The position numbers and the translations under genes are program-made. DNA of 64,000 nt from Echinostoma caproni (Eukaryota > Platyhelminthes > Trematoda > Plagiorchiida > Echinostomatidae), in the NCBI GenBank assembly GCA_900618425.1, contig UZAN01040657.1, forward strand, positions 1 through 64,000. The letters are read 5' to 3'. The notes below the pieces were generated by a model. That model made no database searches, was not told the origin of the DNA, and saw only the letters and a program-made list of their open reading frames with translations. The first letter of the stretch is position 1, and each line of letters begins with the position of its first letter. Shown here piece after piece: positions 1 to 11,342 of the stretch.

Positions 1-410
1 TTGGTGATGATTGTACTTTTGTGACGAGAAAATTTAGGGTGACAGCGAACAGACAAACAGTCAATGAACTTTTCAGAGTAGTTACAAATAACTTCTGACT
101 TGCCACACCAGGAAACATTGATGTAAGTAGCCACACCGCCTCCAGTTTTTTTCCTGCTTCGCTGTCTATCCTGCCGGTAACAATCGAACCCTTCTATTCG
201 CACGAGAACGTCTTCGATGTTTTGGTTTAGCCATGTTTCTTGCACACAAACAACATATGTGTTGGAATTAATGAGTGTGTTCAGAATAGAGGTTAAATCC
301 GAGATCCTTGTGAATAATGAGCGAACGTTGGTGCTGACCAATGGTGGCACAGTCATCTTGGCAGGTGCATGTCCTGACGAGAATATTTGTAGATCCTGGT
401 CATGATTAGC
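1..410 (-). mobile_element. CR1-like LINE fragment, AP-endonuclease domain (ORF2 5' part)
   Basis: Reading the minus strand from about 410 down to 1 gives an unbroken frame of roughly 135 codons. It starts with the typical beginning of a LINE endonuclease (motif STNVRSL at about 310-330), followed by VVCVQETW, where the Glu is the metal-binding residue, and then the glycine-rich stretch KTGGGVATY. This is the exonuclease-endonuclease-phosphatase fold that nicks target DNA for target-primed reverse transcription. The rest of the element lies beyond the left window edge. The same domain recurs in the plus-strand element at 2220-4831, which shares the spacing of QE[TS]W, the RxDR stretch and [KR]TKGGGV/KKTGGGV, so the two belong to one family. 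This copy has no stop inside the visible part and may be younger. Its 5' end meets the gypsy fragment head to head at about 410-419. Confidence 0.75.
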
Positions 411-418
411 ACCGTTAT

Positions 419-946
419 ATGGATGAGTTAAACGATAAATTCCAAAGTGACGAACAAGCACGAGAGTGTAGAGCAGCCAATCGATGCGATGCGCTTCTCG
501 AAAGATCTGTAGAACAACTTTCTACGAAGGAGCGAGACAAGCTGGAGAGCGAAGCGGTTAAAAAAACCAGGCAAACCCAGAAGCGCAACAAGGCAGGGTA
601 TGACAAAGAACACTGATCACAAAAGTGGCAGCCGCTCGTACCGAGATAGCTAGTAAAGTAAAGAATTAAGGTAGACCCGAAACAACAGGACCGGGGACCC
701 GGAAAGTTCAAACAGAGGTGGATGGGGCCATTCACTGTCCTGGAGAGAAAGAACGCCAGTTTTCGTATCAATCAGGGTTCTCAAGGAAGATGGGTACACG
801 CGAAAGAATTAGAGCGTTGGTACACTCGTGGTGATCATTTTAAAAGAGGGATGAGTGTGTTGGAAGGTGGTACAAATAGAGTCCCGGCTAGCGAACGATT
901 CGAGAACAAGGCCGATCCAATCAGGTACCCAGACGTAGCGGCTTGA
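419..946 (+). pseudogene. Ty3/gypsy integrase C-terminal remnant
   Basis: Frame 2 is open from 419 to 616 and again from about 671 to 946, with stops between. The first part is a charged helical stretch ending KRNKAGYDKEH, like the region before the integrase C-terminal domain. The second contains KFKQRWMGPFTV followed by RINQG and WVHAKELERWY, which is the GPY/F module at the end of gypsy-type integrases, where it helps to bind DNA and chromatin. The catalytic D,D-35-E core, RNase H and reverse transcriptase are absent upstream because the fragment abuts the CR1-like LINE. At least one stop (614-616) and a frame change near 617-670 break it. The order of motifs is characteristic; the lineage within gypsy cannot be set. 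Confidence 0.65.
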
Positions 947-1300
947 AGTACTTCGCGACACGATGTCAACTACCCCTCGGAACGAACGAATGGACAATTA
1001 CAGCCCGACTGACAATCCGCATCTAGCCAGAAAGATATCCACAGAATACCACAACGTCGGGGCTGTCGATCAACGTATCCTGCGCTACGATCGGGTCAAA
1101 ACAGTCGGAACGGCACGCGGAAGAAGAGGAAACGTATGTGCTAAGTGTGGACCAGAACCAACAGGAATGGGCCGACAGTATGACGCATGAGTCATCCTGC
1201 CGCGCTGTTGAGAATTGATTCTTTATAATCGAGCGCCGGTGGTTTTTGAATTGGTTCAATAAACGTTTTGCCAGCCGACTCGCCTTCTCGTTACGATATG
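947..1300 (+). mobile_element. Probable 3' untranslated region / LTR of the gypsy fragment
   Basis: The segment directly follows the integrase tail. It is GC-richer than its surroundings, holds a 75-codon frame (963-1190) of no recognisable family, and has a TATA-like TTTATAAT at about 1220 and an AATAAA signal at 1258-1263. That order fits a gypsy 3' LTR, but no second LTR copy is in the window, so the boundaries are guesses. Confidence 0.35.
1258..1263 (+). terminator. AATAAA poly(A) signal of the putative LTR
   Basis: A perfect AATAAA hexamer lies about 310 bases past the integrase stop, placed as expected for the R/U5 part of a retrotransposon LTR. Confidence 0.35.
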
Positions 1301-1458
1301 CTATCCATAATATGAGGAAACATCTATCTTTGTAAACCCCTTTTTAATACGTTTTCATCATTAATTCCACCAGGTTATGGATGGTCTCACGGATTGTGTT
1401 CCCATCGATGGTCGCTTTTAAATTGCTCTCCATTTTACCATATTTATTTTTTTCTCAG

Positions 1459-1572
1459 CGCATTTTGTCAACAGAAACGCGAAACCTGCTTTCATGAGAA
1501 CTCCAAATTGGAGCTTGTTTGTGTGACTAATGAACACATTGGCATTTCAGTTCTCAGGCTGTTTAAATATGA
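1459..1572 (+). CDS. Candidate exon: start of a SUEL/galactose-binding lectin domain
   Basis: A strong acceptor (T-rich tract ending TTTTTTTCTCAG, last base 1458) precedes 114 bases open in one frame, followed by GA|GTAAAT as a possible donor at 1573. The frame enters with one base and leaves with two. The peptide has RETCFHENSKLELVC and then HIGISVLRLFKYE. That resembles the opening of SUEL (D-galactoside/L-rhamnose-binding) lectin domains: a Cys, an acidic/small stretch, an LxLxC motif, then an Ile-rich strand leading to an aromatic-Tyr-basic turn. Without splicing the frame stops at 1576. The exon at 8218-8379 supplies what looks like the end of such a domain. A 44-base segment at 5632-5675 (acceptor AAATGCAG, donor CTG|GTAAAC) would fit both phases, but it is short and could be chance. 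The family match is by eye only. Confidence 0.4.
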
Positions 1573-2219
1573 GTAAATTTCTGTGGTGACAAATCTCTAT
1601 AAAACGTAATCTGATGCATCTGAGGTTTTTAGGGATTTGTGCGGTTGAATATGCCATTATGAGATTAAACGTTCACAAGTTTGAATTGGCATCAAGGTCA
1701 CACTCCTTTTAAGCGAATAGCTGACAAATAAGTGGAAACAAATAAGCTTTTTGACCTGATTTAACAGCAAAATTTGTGAATAGTCTTGGATTTTAAAACT
1801 AACAATCCTCCACGCTAGAACTATTTACTTCAGTAACACTTTATTTATGATGCAAACAAATAATGGAGTAAAATTATATCAATGGAAAGGAATAGTTCTT
1901 ACCATCAACGCAGAATACAATTCAGTATAATATAAAGTTTTAAGGCGGGGCCTTTTAAATTGAACGTGTCATTTTTTATTATCGCTGGAGCTTCGGAAAT
2001 TTCCTCACACACAGAATCACGGTGAACTCAATGATAAACTACACCGCTCTCAGTTTAATTTCCCTACGGGTATCCATGGAATATATCAAAGAACCGTCTT
2101 TACGTGCTTTGTCTCATTTTGTGAGAAATAAGGTCAAAAGGATCACCGAAAATTCACATGGCAAACAGAAAAACATCGCGCTGGCTGGAAAGTTGCACTT
2201 AAGCACCGAAACCTGAAGA
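1573..2219 (+). other. Non-coding, no recognisable element
   Basis: AT-rich DNA without a supported gene. A 64-codon frame at 2022-2216 just before the LINE endonuclease contains HFVRNKVKRITENS and may belong to the LINE upstream region, but I cannot recognise it. Confidence 0.3.
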
Positions 2220-2225
2220 GCATTG

Positions 2226-2877
2226 GTTTTCCGAACATTTTATCCAATGTCTGCTCAGTTCACTATGGTGAGTACTCCAAAAGTTGTGTGCTACTTTTCC
2301 AAGAATCTTGGTTACGAGAATCCGTCGAGGACGAATTGGTTCAGATCGAACGTTTCCAATTATTTCGAGCAGATAGACCTCCAGGAAGGAAAACTAAAGG
2401 TGGAGGCGTCATCACTTATGTGCACCGGTCGTGGTGTAACTCCACCAAATGCATATTCACTCACTGCGCACGAAACATTTCTTGTATTTCTGTAGAATGT
2501 AAACCACGTTTTCTCCTGCGTCACTCGTTGACCATCTTTTCAAACCTGACTATATTCCTAGTGAGTTGTCTACCTTCCTGGATGTATTCTATCCAATCAT
2601 CTTGGAGAATTCTGTCACATCGGTATTCGTCGTTGCTGGTGATTTCAATAGATCTGATGTGAGTTTTCACATACTCATGTCTCTTCAGAACATTGTTACT
2701 TTTTCTACTCGAAATGATGCCTCCTTGGACCACATTTTCTTTCACGAACCATCTTTCTTCCGTGCCCGCCAAACGTGCATCAGTAGGCAATTCCGATCAC
2801 TGTCTGATTAAAGTTTTACCTATAGTATACCTATAGTATATGGTAAACGCAAGCAACAAATCCTAATGAAGAACGAT
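2226..2877 (+). pseudogene. LINE AP-endonuclease domain, frameshifted
   Basis: The endonuclease can be followed through several frames. NILSNVCSVHY comes first, then LLFQESWL (catalytic Glu), GRKTKGGGVITYVHRSW, VVAGDFN (Asp/Asn, bases 2638-2649), ASLDHIFF and finally VGNSDH (the SDH catalytic motif, 2792-2800). All hallmark residues of the family are present, so the domain was once functional. At least two frameshifts separate the motifs. An 11-base tandem duplication (CCTATAGTATA twice, about 2819-2840) directly follows the SDH block and shifts the frame again. The product would nick DNA at the insertion site. Confidence 0.75.
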
Positions 2878-3059
2878 GCACGTAAGATACGTTTGCGACA
2901 AAATTATCTGATCAATTTTTGGAGTTAAAATTCATAGTTGGTGGTACAGAATTACAAAACCTCTTCGATCCTGATATTTCAGTCTTCTGTGAGAACCTTA
3001 CCAATTACCTCAACTACTGTTATGATGCGTGCTGCCCTCAGGATGGGATTCATCTATAG

Positions 3060-4831
3060 CCCAACCGATTCATCTCCACTAGACTTAAATGGTTACGAAG
3101 GCTGAAAGAAAGGGCGTACCGCTCGAGAGATAGACTAATGGTCAAATCTGTCAACTTTCACATCAGAAGCGAGATAGCACATCTAAATCAATTGTAAACT
3201 GACAACTTGCTAGGAGACAAATCCTGTCGTCAGCTTTGGAAAGGACTGAAGTTACTCTAGGGTCGTTCAACTTTACCTACTACAGTCTCATGTGATATCA
3301 ATGAGCTCAACAAGTCATTTGCTTCAATGAAAAACGTTGTGCAAGCTTTACAGAGTTCAGAACACAGCGTCACCTGATTTCCATCTTCCTATATCTGTCT
3401 CAATAGAGCAAGTTTTAAAGGAGTTAAATGCTGTCAATGGAAATAAATCTGCTGGTCCTGATGGGTTATCCCCAATGGTCCTTAAAAACATGTGCAAACC
3501 ACCTCGCACAAACCGTTTCATTTACCTTTAATACATGTCTGTCAGAAGGAAGACTAGTCAACACATGGCGTGATATGCGCATCACTCCAGTATCTAAGAA
3601 AGAAAAGGATAAGTTTCGGCCTATTACCTCATCTTCAGTACTACTTAAGACTTGAGCATATTATTATTGAGCACCTATCCTTTATTCTTGATTTTTGTGA
3701 TTCCAATCAGTTTGCTTATTGTAATCGCCGATCTACTTTAGATACGGCCGCTTGTCTTATACATTCTATTTTATCCACTATAGACCAAAAACACAAAATT
3801 GTTCATGTTTGTTTCTTGGACTACACAAACGCGTTTAACTCTGTCGACAGAAACATCCTATTGACACTGTTACGGCGAAATAATCTCCCGCCNCCCGCCA
3901 CATCTTTTGAAGTGAACGCACGACTATTTTACCGACCGTCGCCAATTCACTTGTGTCAATGGTATTAGGTATTCCACTGGTACTGTAAACCAGGGTGTAA
4001 TGCAGGATGAAATTTTATCCCCTTTTCTGTTCTCCTTTTACATTCGAAATGCGCCAATCACCCCAAACGTTTTCACCTTTAAATATGCTGATGATAAAGT
4101 AGTTAGTGGTGCATCTCACAACAACAACCCTCCAACTAACCACCTTCAATCAACCATAAGTTCCATTTCTGAATGGTCGGATGATGTTAACCTTTCTTTG
4201 ACCCCAAATAAATGCATTGAAGTTTTGTTTTCCATCAACTCTTTGTGAATCATCTGTTCTCAATATCTGGATCAATAACTTAAAAGTTGAAAGGTCAAAA
4301 CACTTCAAATATCTTGACTGTTTCCTGTCTGCTGACCTCAAATAATCCTTTCACGTAGAACAAACATTTCTTAAAGTCAGAAAGTTGACCTTCCATATTT
4401 CACGCGTTCGGCATCTGAGGATGCCGTTATACATCATCTCGAAATTTATGTTTTCATGCGTTTTATGCCATTGGACCTACTACTCTCCCGTTATCTTTCC
4501 CGGTTTGCTGTCTAAGGATTTCATATCAGTTGGACGCTCTCTAACAAGTATCTCTAGATATGGAGCTGTATCTTATGAGGAGCTGGTTGACTCCATTGTC
4601 AACCAGCACCTGAATGATTGTACCCGCCTGTGTGACTCCTTCTTGTCCGATGCGTCACATCCCTTACACACAGCTTTATCTAGCTCCTTTTCAACTTCTG
4701 TCACCCGCAATAAATTTAAACTTTTATATACTCGTACCACTGCTTTTCACAACTCCGTTGTACCTTACCTTTCACGTTTGTTGGTTTCTAGGGAGCGAAT
4801 ATCAAACAAACTTATACACAGTCTAATGTAA
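3060..4831 (+). pseudogene. LINE linker, reverse transcriptase and C-terminal domain, degenerate
   Basis: The linker includes RLKWLRRLKERAYRSR and, further on, INELNKSFAS. The RT begins with ELNAVNGNKSAGPDGLSP (about 3421-3470), continues to RPIT, then HVCFLDYTNAFNSVDR (motif A with its catalytic Asp, about 3805-3850), VNQGVMQ and SPFLFSFYI (motif B, about 3985-4045), and FKYADD (motif C, 4078-4095), followed by SISEWSDDVNLSLTPNKC. The C-terminal part (4385-4831) carries SDASHPLHTAL and the terminal VPYLSRLLV block. Several stops and frameshifts, and a stop between SINSL and the C-terminal part, rule out activity. The catalytic Asp residues are intact, so the damage is mostly indels. Confidence 0.8.
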
Positions 4832-7800
4832 ATTTCCACGTTGACATTTTCCTTATTTTTTACGCGTTCTCGATGTCCGATTCATTGTCATTTCAGTAAC
4901 TATTTGTCATATCCTAAAGCTCATTTTTAATAGCGTGCGATGACAAGACAAAAGCGATAACATTCTTTTCACTAAAAAATTCTCTCCACATTGGATGGAA
5001 AAAGTGCACTCTTGACTTGACCTGAATGGACACGTTAATGGTATCAGTTAACGTAAATTTATATATTTTTTTACAAAAACTTTGGAATTCCATTTGTTTT
5101 TCGGGGTGTGGAGAGTGAGGAAATCATCCGAACCTCAGCCAACTGTTTAAGCAACTTATTTTAATTAACGCGCTTTCTACTGTATTAGTTCACGCGGATC
5201 TGTGCCAACGGAATTGGCAATGTTTCCTCTAAGTAAAAGAATTCAGTATACTTTGTGCTGGTGGTTGATAAGTATTTCTCATCAATCAAGGCGGAGAAAC
5301 CAAATGCTATGAAGAGTCTGACATACCAGTTCATATCGATCCCAGATCTGATGGGTTAGGGATTGTTTTAAGTAAGCACCCCGTTATGTTCGTAAAAGAA
5401 ATTTTGTTAAGGTTAGCAAATGGAAAGTTGAAAATTACTACGAAGGGAAACACTTACTGAATCTTGGTTATTATGGTCTGAAAGCCCTATCTGATCATTT
5501 CGATTACAAAATTTGTTTACAAATATAAAACTATCAGGGTATGAATTTGAAGTAAATTCACCGACTTACGGCTCTTGGTCATCCTCTGTTGTATAGGAAT
5601 GCCACATTGATATTTATAAGCACAAATGCAGTTACAGAGTGACATGCTGGGCTAGTCGGTCGATGCACTCACCTGGTAAACACAGAATAGCAACCTAACT
5701 AAGTTGTACCAATACCTGCGGTATCTCACCAAGATGCAACAGAGTGTTTCGTATGCAGGTCCCCAGCGCTTAACTGCTCTTTCAGCCGTACTGAGTTGTT
5801 CTTCCCCGTCTACTGCTTGATAATCATCCCATAGACAAAAAGCATGCAGATATATCGCAAAGGAAAACGCGAAGATTGTTCATTGTGATCAGGGCGGCAT
5901 TTAATGAAGTAATAGAATGTTTGGCAGACAGACAAAGGATTATAAATATACTACACTATTGAAAAACTTTAAAAGACGTCCGCAGTAACTGAACCTAGCG
6001 AATGATTTACGTCATCTGCAGTTGATATTTGAGTAAACCTCATTATCACTTTGACTATATTTCTCAAACAGAAACGCATTCTCAGTGTGTTTGTGTACAC
6101 AGTTTTGTTGGACTTTATCTCTCCTACTCCCTTCCCCTGTAATGCTGTTTTTAGTTAGTTTCAGTTTATACCAGCCTGATAGGGACAGAAGGGACATTTC
6201 CAAAATCTTACTCACGTTCATCTAAGCAACTAACCCTATTTTATTCAACAAAATGATAATGAAATAAAGTAAAACGTAAAGTAAAACCAGCGGAAAATGT
6301 GTACCTAATGAAGTTTAGAGCTGAGCAATCGTAGCGTTTGGATGATACACAATGTGTAGTAAGAGCAGAGCTAACGGAAAGACAATCGGTCATAGGTGTA
6401 ATGTATAATAACATGTGCTGAGTTCTGCTGGAAGATGTACATTGAGTGCATAGAGTGCGGGGAAGCGGTACAGTAGTGTCGGTCTATTTATTGCGGGAAT
6501 ACTTCTTTCAGGGTGAAAAAAGTTTGTTGACAATAGAATGTGATAACTTCAATACAAGGAGTCCGCTTGCATGTAATGTAGGCGTTACATAATTGGTTAA
6601 ACTAATGTAGTATTGTAAGGTCGAATAAGTTCGACCGTAGAATAGTAATACAGCAGAAGAACTGAGGTTAATGGTTAAGAAACCCAAAACAAAAAATAGC
6701 ACTGAAAGAAATTGTAGAACAATCATTCTTGATTGGTTAATGAGAATATTTTTTGTTGTTGTTATGACAAGGTAAGTTACAGAATACTAATAAAGACTGG
6801 ACTGGAAATCTACATGCAAATGAGATCCTTGGGGCTCCATGTATTCGAAATATGTATCTTTAGTAATGACAGATGAAAAATCATTTTAGACTCAAGTTTG
6901 AAGAAAGTGTCTTCCTCGTAGGGTTTGATCGACGGTGTGGATAAAGCAATTTTCAGGGTTAGTAGAAGCATTTCAAATGTAAAAAATAATAAGAGATATA
7001 CAACTGCATTAGACGTAGATCAATACGAAGCCTACCAGAGTTTTGATCAACACAGATGTTGATCAAACACGTGCAGTGTTACCTCTCAATTATAAAAGGG
7101 ATATTTCAGTTTTCTGTGTCATACTCCTACACAGATACACATGGGTAAAAATAATATATTTTGAGCTTTACGGACCGCGGTTGAAATCGAATAGTCGTAT
7201 ACGTATACAGCATCTGACTAAAACATTACAAGTGGATTTTGCCGTCGAATTTAAATTCTTGTGCGTCGGCCTCAGAGCATGAAGTATTGATATAAAAAAA
7301 ATTTGAGGAAGTTGTGGTGTTGGTCAAGTCAGATAAATACCTATACAAGAAAAAATGATCGATCTCTAAATTATAGACGTTATCAGTGCTATAATGATTG
7401 GGTTGACCTGCTATTTGCAAATAAGACAAAGTCTGAAGTTCGTCATTGGATCCAGCAAAACGTCTGAAGTAATCCGCCCTTTTTTACAATGAAATCAAAG
7501 GCGGAAAAATGTGTACGGCTGAAGACGTAAAGTGTTCATAGTAGGACGCTTTGATCGAAGCAAATACGTACGTAAAGTTATTCTGTGTGACACATAATGA
7601 ACGACAAAAGTTTCATATTTCAAATAGTGTTTTGTCACCAACGTTAATGTGCGCGTCATCGCGTAATAAAACAAGCTTTTATAGAACCTCAAGTAACTTG
7701 AAGTACAAGTAAACGAAACTAACGAGCAACATTCTGGGGACAGGGATTAAATAAGCAGAATTCCAGCAAGATTCAAGTTTCTCTTCCCAGGTACAGTGAT

Positions 7801-8217
7801 TGCATAGCATCGTTGATATGTAAGATAGACATGTAGCAAGAATACTAGTGATGCAGAAAGGAGTCATTTTCTGTGAAATTCGTTGACGGATTTAAGGGTG
7901 AATAACTCCGACAGTAGTTGATTGGGATTTGCTAGTAGCTTCCGATGAATGCAGCCTTTCCAGAAATGTGAGTTACCCAGCAATTTAACATTAAAAAGTA
8001 CTGAGGAGAATACATGATTCAGGTCTGCGGCAGTGTAATTAAAACTCCGGATTCCGGATTCAGTCCGTACATTGTGTTCCAGTCTGTTCCATTACTGACC
8101 ACAGGTTTTGTTCCGCAGTGCGCTTTTGGTTTACATTTTGTTTAGGAGTCTTATATCTGATCTGATAATCTAACGATCATTGTGTGATTGCTCTGTTTAT
8201 ATGCTCTTGCTGGTCAG
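4832..8217. other. AT-rich non-coding stretch (probable intron)
   Basis: No supported gene, RNA or element. Reading frames over 60 codons (6012-6221, 6508-6726, 7043-7282, 7226-7429, 7495-7867) are low-complexity chance frames. If the flanking SUEL-like exons belong to one gene, this stretch is intron and the LINE at 2220-4831 sits inside it. One possible 44-base exon at 5632-5675 is described with the exon at 1459. Confidence 0.4.
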
Positions 8218-8379
8218 CTGATCAAACTGAGCGTTGTCCCGATTCAAGAATATGCTATGACGGTCGGTTTCCGCAGTCGTTTTCTCAAGACTGCAATCCT
8301 TTTGAGCCTACTTGCCGTAAATATTTAATGAAGCTGATCAGTGAAAAATGCTCAGGGTCTATTAGTTCACAAGAAACCA
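8218..8379 (+). CDS. Candidate exon: end of a SUEL-type lectin domain
   Basis: A good acceptor (pyrimidine-rich, ending CTTGCTGGTCAG, last base 8217) leads into a frame of 54 codons stopping at 8382-8384, or spliced at ACCA|GTTAGT after 8379. Key blocks are ERCPDSRIC, FPQSFSQDC and CRKYLMKLISEKC. Known SUEL domains end with C-x5-C, twelve residues, C, a short loop, KYL, then a final Cys. Here the first pair is spaced by five residues, the next Cys follows after twelve, and RKYL and the last Cys come in order; an extra Cys sits just before RKYL. Such domains bind galactose/rhamnose-type sugars on extracellular receptors (EVA1, latrophilins). The exon ends in phase 1, which fits the 15731 exon. 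Gene identity is inferred from this spacing alone. Confidence 0.5.
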
Positions 8380-8384
8380 GTTAG

Positions 8385-10046
8385 TTTCCAATTATGGCTC
8401 TTTCAATATGGATTTTCTTGATAATAATAAGTATGGTACCGTGATTTGTTTCGTACTCAGACACACGTGAAATATTATGCCGTAAAAAGAATACAGAAAG
8501 TAAACGTACGGGTTTGTAAAATTGGAATAATACTTTATCAAACATTACAATTCCTATTGATGTATACCAGATAATATTAAAATTTCATTGACAGGAACAG
8601 TGAGGTTTTGAAGGGAAATATAGGAGAATCGTTGATAGAAGAGCGAATCCATTTCATAACTGGGAGGGAGCAACAGTTTAAGCAATGGATAGCATTGTTT
8701 TAGAGGAGATTTGTTCGACCAGTAAAAAATGAGCGATCAAGGAGCATCTAATCACTTGATACTGATGACGAGTTTACTAGTGTGCTACCCTAAATAGTGT
8801 TCGTCATATCACAGTAAAAACATTCAACGATTGTCTCAAAGGCACACTTTCAATTAATCAAATCATGATGCATGCAAATTCAGAATTTTGCAGTGGTTTC
8901 TGTTTCCGAGCTATTTACTTCGTCACCTTCTTTACTCGATAATGAACAATTATGTTCGGCTATTGACGGTTTCTTATTGTGCGCCTAATTTATTTATTCT
9001 CCCTGTGCTATCGAAGAAGACTCATCAGAAACGGGATATATCATTAATTGACGAATTTCGTCATATGCAGGGCAAAGTTGTCTTGAATTTTATTTTCGCT
9101 TTGCACAGCTGTTTGAACTTCGTGTGTCTCATCAAGAACGTGAATTCATCGATTCCAATGTAAAATGCTATAGTTTTTATTCCAAGGTAGGTGGCATTAG
9201 CTGACTATCGTCGAGGTGTTTTTAAGAATAAAAAAAATGCGTTTCAAGGTAACACTCGCTATTGGAAAAACAAAGTAAGCAAACTATTTAGCTCAAACTG
9301 CCTCTCCGGAATACTTCATGCGTCTCTGAGAAGCAAACGTACGGAACGTTTTCGAAACCGTCAAAGCTGAGCGAAAAAAGGTGTATGCTTTTCGACTGCG
9401 ATTTCTATTCTGAAAAAACAATCGACAATTATAGACGTTTATCATTAATATTTATTGTCGTGACTTCGATTTTTCATGTATCATTCCAACTGAATCAGTG
9501 AAGTTTGCTAGACCAAACCATCACAGAATCAAAACACTAATTTAGTCCAAATTAGAAAAAAGCCGTGGCTCGAAATAATGCCTTTTACTAATTGATGATG
9601 CAGAAAAGAGGTAGGAGTAAGACCCGCAGAAGAAAAAAGGCTCATCTCTAATCATAATGCGTTCATGAGAGGTACAAAACCCTGGAACCAATAACGTAAT
9701 AGAAATGAACTGGATTGTGTGTTTGGTCCTCCAGATGCCATTTTGAAGAAGTGATTCCCTATATGAAATACTTCAGTTTTAACTAATCTTATTTGAGGCG
9801 GACAAAACCGTCGAACAATTTCCAAAAAATAAAGAGTAGTTTTTCGATTACATTTGTCGGATGAAACGTGCGACAACCAGGTTTTAGAAAAGAGGTTTAA
9901 ACTGACACAATGGTTACCAAATGAAATAAAAGAACATCAATAGTTGATATGAAATGCTGGAAGTCAGATGATATAGTGATTTTGTAAGATTTTAGTCAAA
10001 GCGTTGCAACAGATGAACTGTAGTAAAGAAGTGTGTGTTTTTCTAG
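8385..10046. other. Non-coding, nothing recognised
   Basis: No gene or repeat supported. Frames at 8888-9163 (plus) and 9652-9876 (minus) have no family features. A short hairpin near 9338-9357 followed by CGAAAC is discussed among the rejected items. Confidence 0.35.
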
Positions 10047-10235
10047 AGATTTCTGAACAATGCCAAGGAAGAACTTTGCTCCAAACTATCTGTACGTGGA
10101 AATAGGACCAACTACAAAACGTTTAGTATTAAAATTCTTTGGTTATTTTTGGTTTTATTGCTCATTTATGTTAAATATTTGTCGCCGCTTTTGTTTCTTC
10201 TCCTCCCCGGACTTGGTCAAAAGATGTTTCCTTAA
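10047..10235 (+). CDS. Candidate exon of an unrecognised membrane protein
   Basis: After an acceptor (GTGTGTGTTTTTCTAG, last base 10046) the frame reads RFLNNAKEELCSKLSVRGN, then a potential glycosylation site (NRT), then a strongly hydrophobic stretch (IKILWLFLVLLLIYV) and a second one (LLFLLLPGLG) before a stop at 10233-10235. A single-pass or hairpin membrane segment is likely if it is translated. No clear donor is seen. An overlapping ATG frame (10060-10272) in another phase is also open, so the coding frame is not certain. It lies between candidate exons of the lectin gene on the same strand and could be an alternative 3' exon or chance. Confidence 0.28.
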   Translation, partial: RFLNNAKEELCSKLSVRGNRTNYKTFSIKILWLFLVLLLIYVKYLSPLLFLLLPGLGQKMFP

Positions 10236-10860
10236 AAACACACCAGAACGGTTGTTATTTGATCACGAATAAACGTGTCCTGTGACAACATCCAGTATTG
10301 GTAGACATTTGCATGGCAAAACAATTTCAGTAGTCTATTTCGCACCAAAGTTGTTACTCCGTAACGGCACAAGCACAAATCAGACATATTACTCAACTTA
10401 CAAAATGAGTTTCCCAACCCAATCCAGACTGTAACGGTGTCTAAAATGTGAGCATCCGAGACAAGCAAGTAAACACTGATATAGGATGCAATCAATATAG
10501 GACGTGAATCTCATGATCTACCGAAATTTTTTTAAGGCTCAAACGTCCTTGGTAAATATCGGTAATTTTCATTCAGCCCACATTTGAGTGATTAACAGTA
10601 GCAGCGGTGGACTTCATAGTAGCGCAGACCAGCTGGTCATTCTAAGTCGTATTCACAGGTAATAGGGTAAGCATTATTTTTCACCAATAGTTTAAGTGAT
10701 TTTGACCTCGGACTGCAAAATATTGTGATTCGCATGCTGTGCTTATAATGCGACAGCAGATCATGATCGTTACACAAAGCACTCGTCAGCTCAACCATAT
10801 TTCTAGTTTTGAATAAAAAAGGATTTGTTAGCAACCGTTTCGTTTTCTTTTCCTTCTTAG

Positions 10861-11115
10861 GGACCGATTTTGGTTCTTCCCCGACTTCAAACTGTGTCAG
10901 TGACTGGTTTATCATGCCTTGTCTTTGTATTCTTATGGAAATACTCGGTCACCTTTCAAGATTTGTATTCAACAGTAATCCAAAATCCATTTTTGGGATT
11001 GTCTGTCAAACTGAGAGCCTGGTGTGATCTTGAGAAATGTTTTAAAAACCCCGTTCGCATCAACAATGCTTCTGTGAACGTTTTTACTGAGTTTTTCTCA
11101 GAACAAACACAATAG
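10861..11115 (+). CDS. Candidate terminal exon, unrecognised
   Basis: One of the best acceptors in the window (TTTTCTTTTCCTTCTTAG, last base 10860) precedes an 84-codon frame ending at TAG 11113-11115, with an AATAAA at 11337. The frame begins GPILVLPRLQTVSV, has a hydrophobic helix (GLSCLVFVFLW) and ends with a soluble Cys-containing tail (AWCDLEKCF, NNASVNVF). A second frame (10862 onward, with SNCVSDWFIMPCLCIL) is also open for 50 codons, so the phase is ambiguous. I do not recognise the family. Acceptor, frame and poly(A) signal together make a real 3' exon plausible. Confidence 0.35.
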   Translation, partial: GPILVLPRLQTVSVTGLSCLVFVFLWKYSVTFQDLYSTVIQNPFLGLSVKLRAWCDLEKCFKNPVRINNASVNVFTEFFSEQTQ

Positions 11116-11336
11116 GACAACAAAAAAGGAAAGCTAAAATTCAACGAATAACTCTTAGAGATTCATTTATAATTATTCTTTTGAGTGTGAATACCACTTA
11201 TGTGGTTCCAGTGGTACTTTACTTGGAATGTTCCAGAGTCATAATGTTTTCCCGTTGCTGTTAAATCAGATAACCGACACTAGAATGTGGAAATCAACCC
11301 TTGTTTCAAGCCTGGGGTTCTTATTTCTGCTGGTGT

Positions 11337-11342
11337 AATAAA
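11337..11342 (+). terminator. AATAAA poly(A) signal after the 10861 exon
   Basis: A perfect hexamer about 220 bases past the TAG of the candidate terminal exon. It is suggestive only, since the sequence is AT-rich. Confidence 0.25.

Larger units (their letters stand above)
2220..4831 (+). mobile_element. CR1/SR1-like non-LTR retrotransposon, 2.6 kb, degenerate
   Basis: Endonuclease, linker and reverse transcriptase follow one another in the order and spacing of a CR1-type ORF2, all on the plus strand but in shifting frames. There are many in-frame stops and one ambiguous base (3893). The C-terminal end, with an RTTAFHNSVVPYLSRLLV-like block at about 4733-4790, is typical of CR1-clade elements, and the frame ends at the stop near 4829. 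The 3' untranslated region probably runs on for 100-200 bases, but no tail repeat marks its end. The endonuclease is clearly related to the minus-strand fragment at 1-410. Confidence 0.85.

Noticed and set aside
9331..9372. CTGAGAA, an AAACGT/ACGTTT hairpin and CGAAACCGTC, hammerhead-like
   Set aside because: The core has A at the conserved G8 position, stem III would have one base pair, and flanks cannot form stem I.
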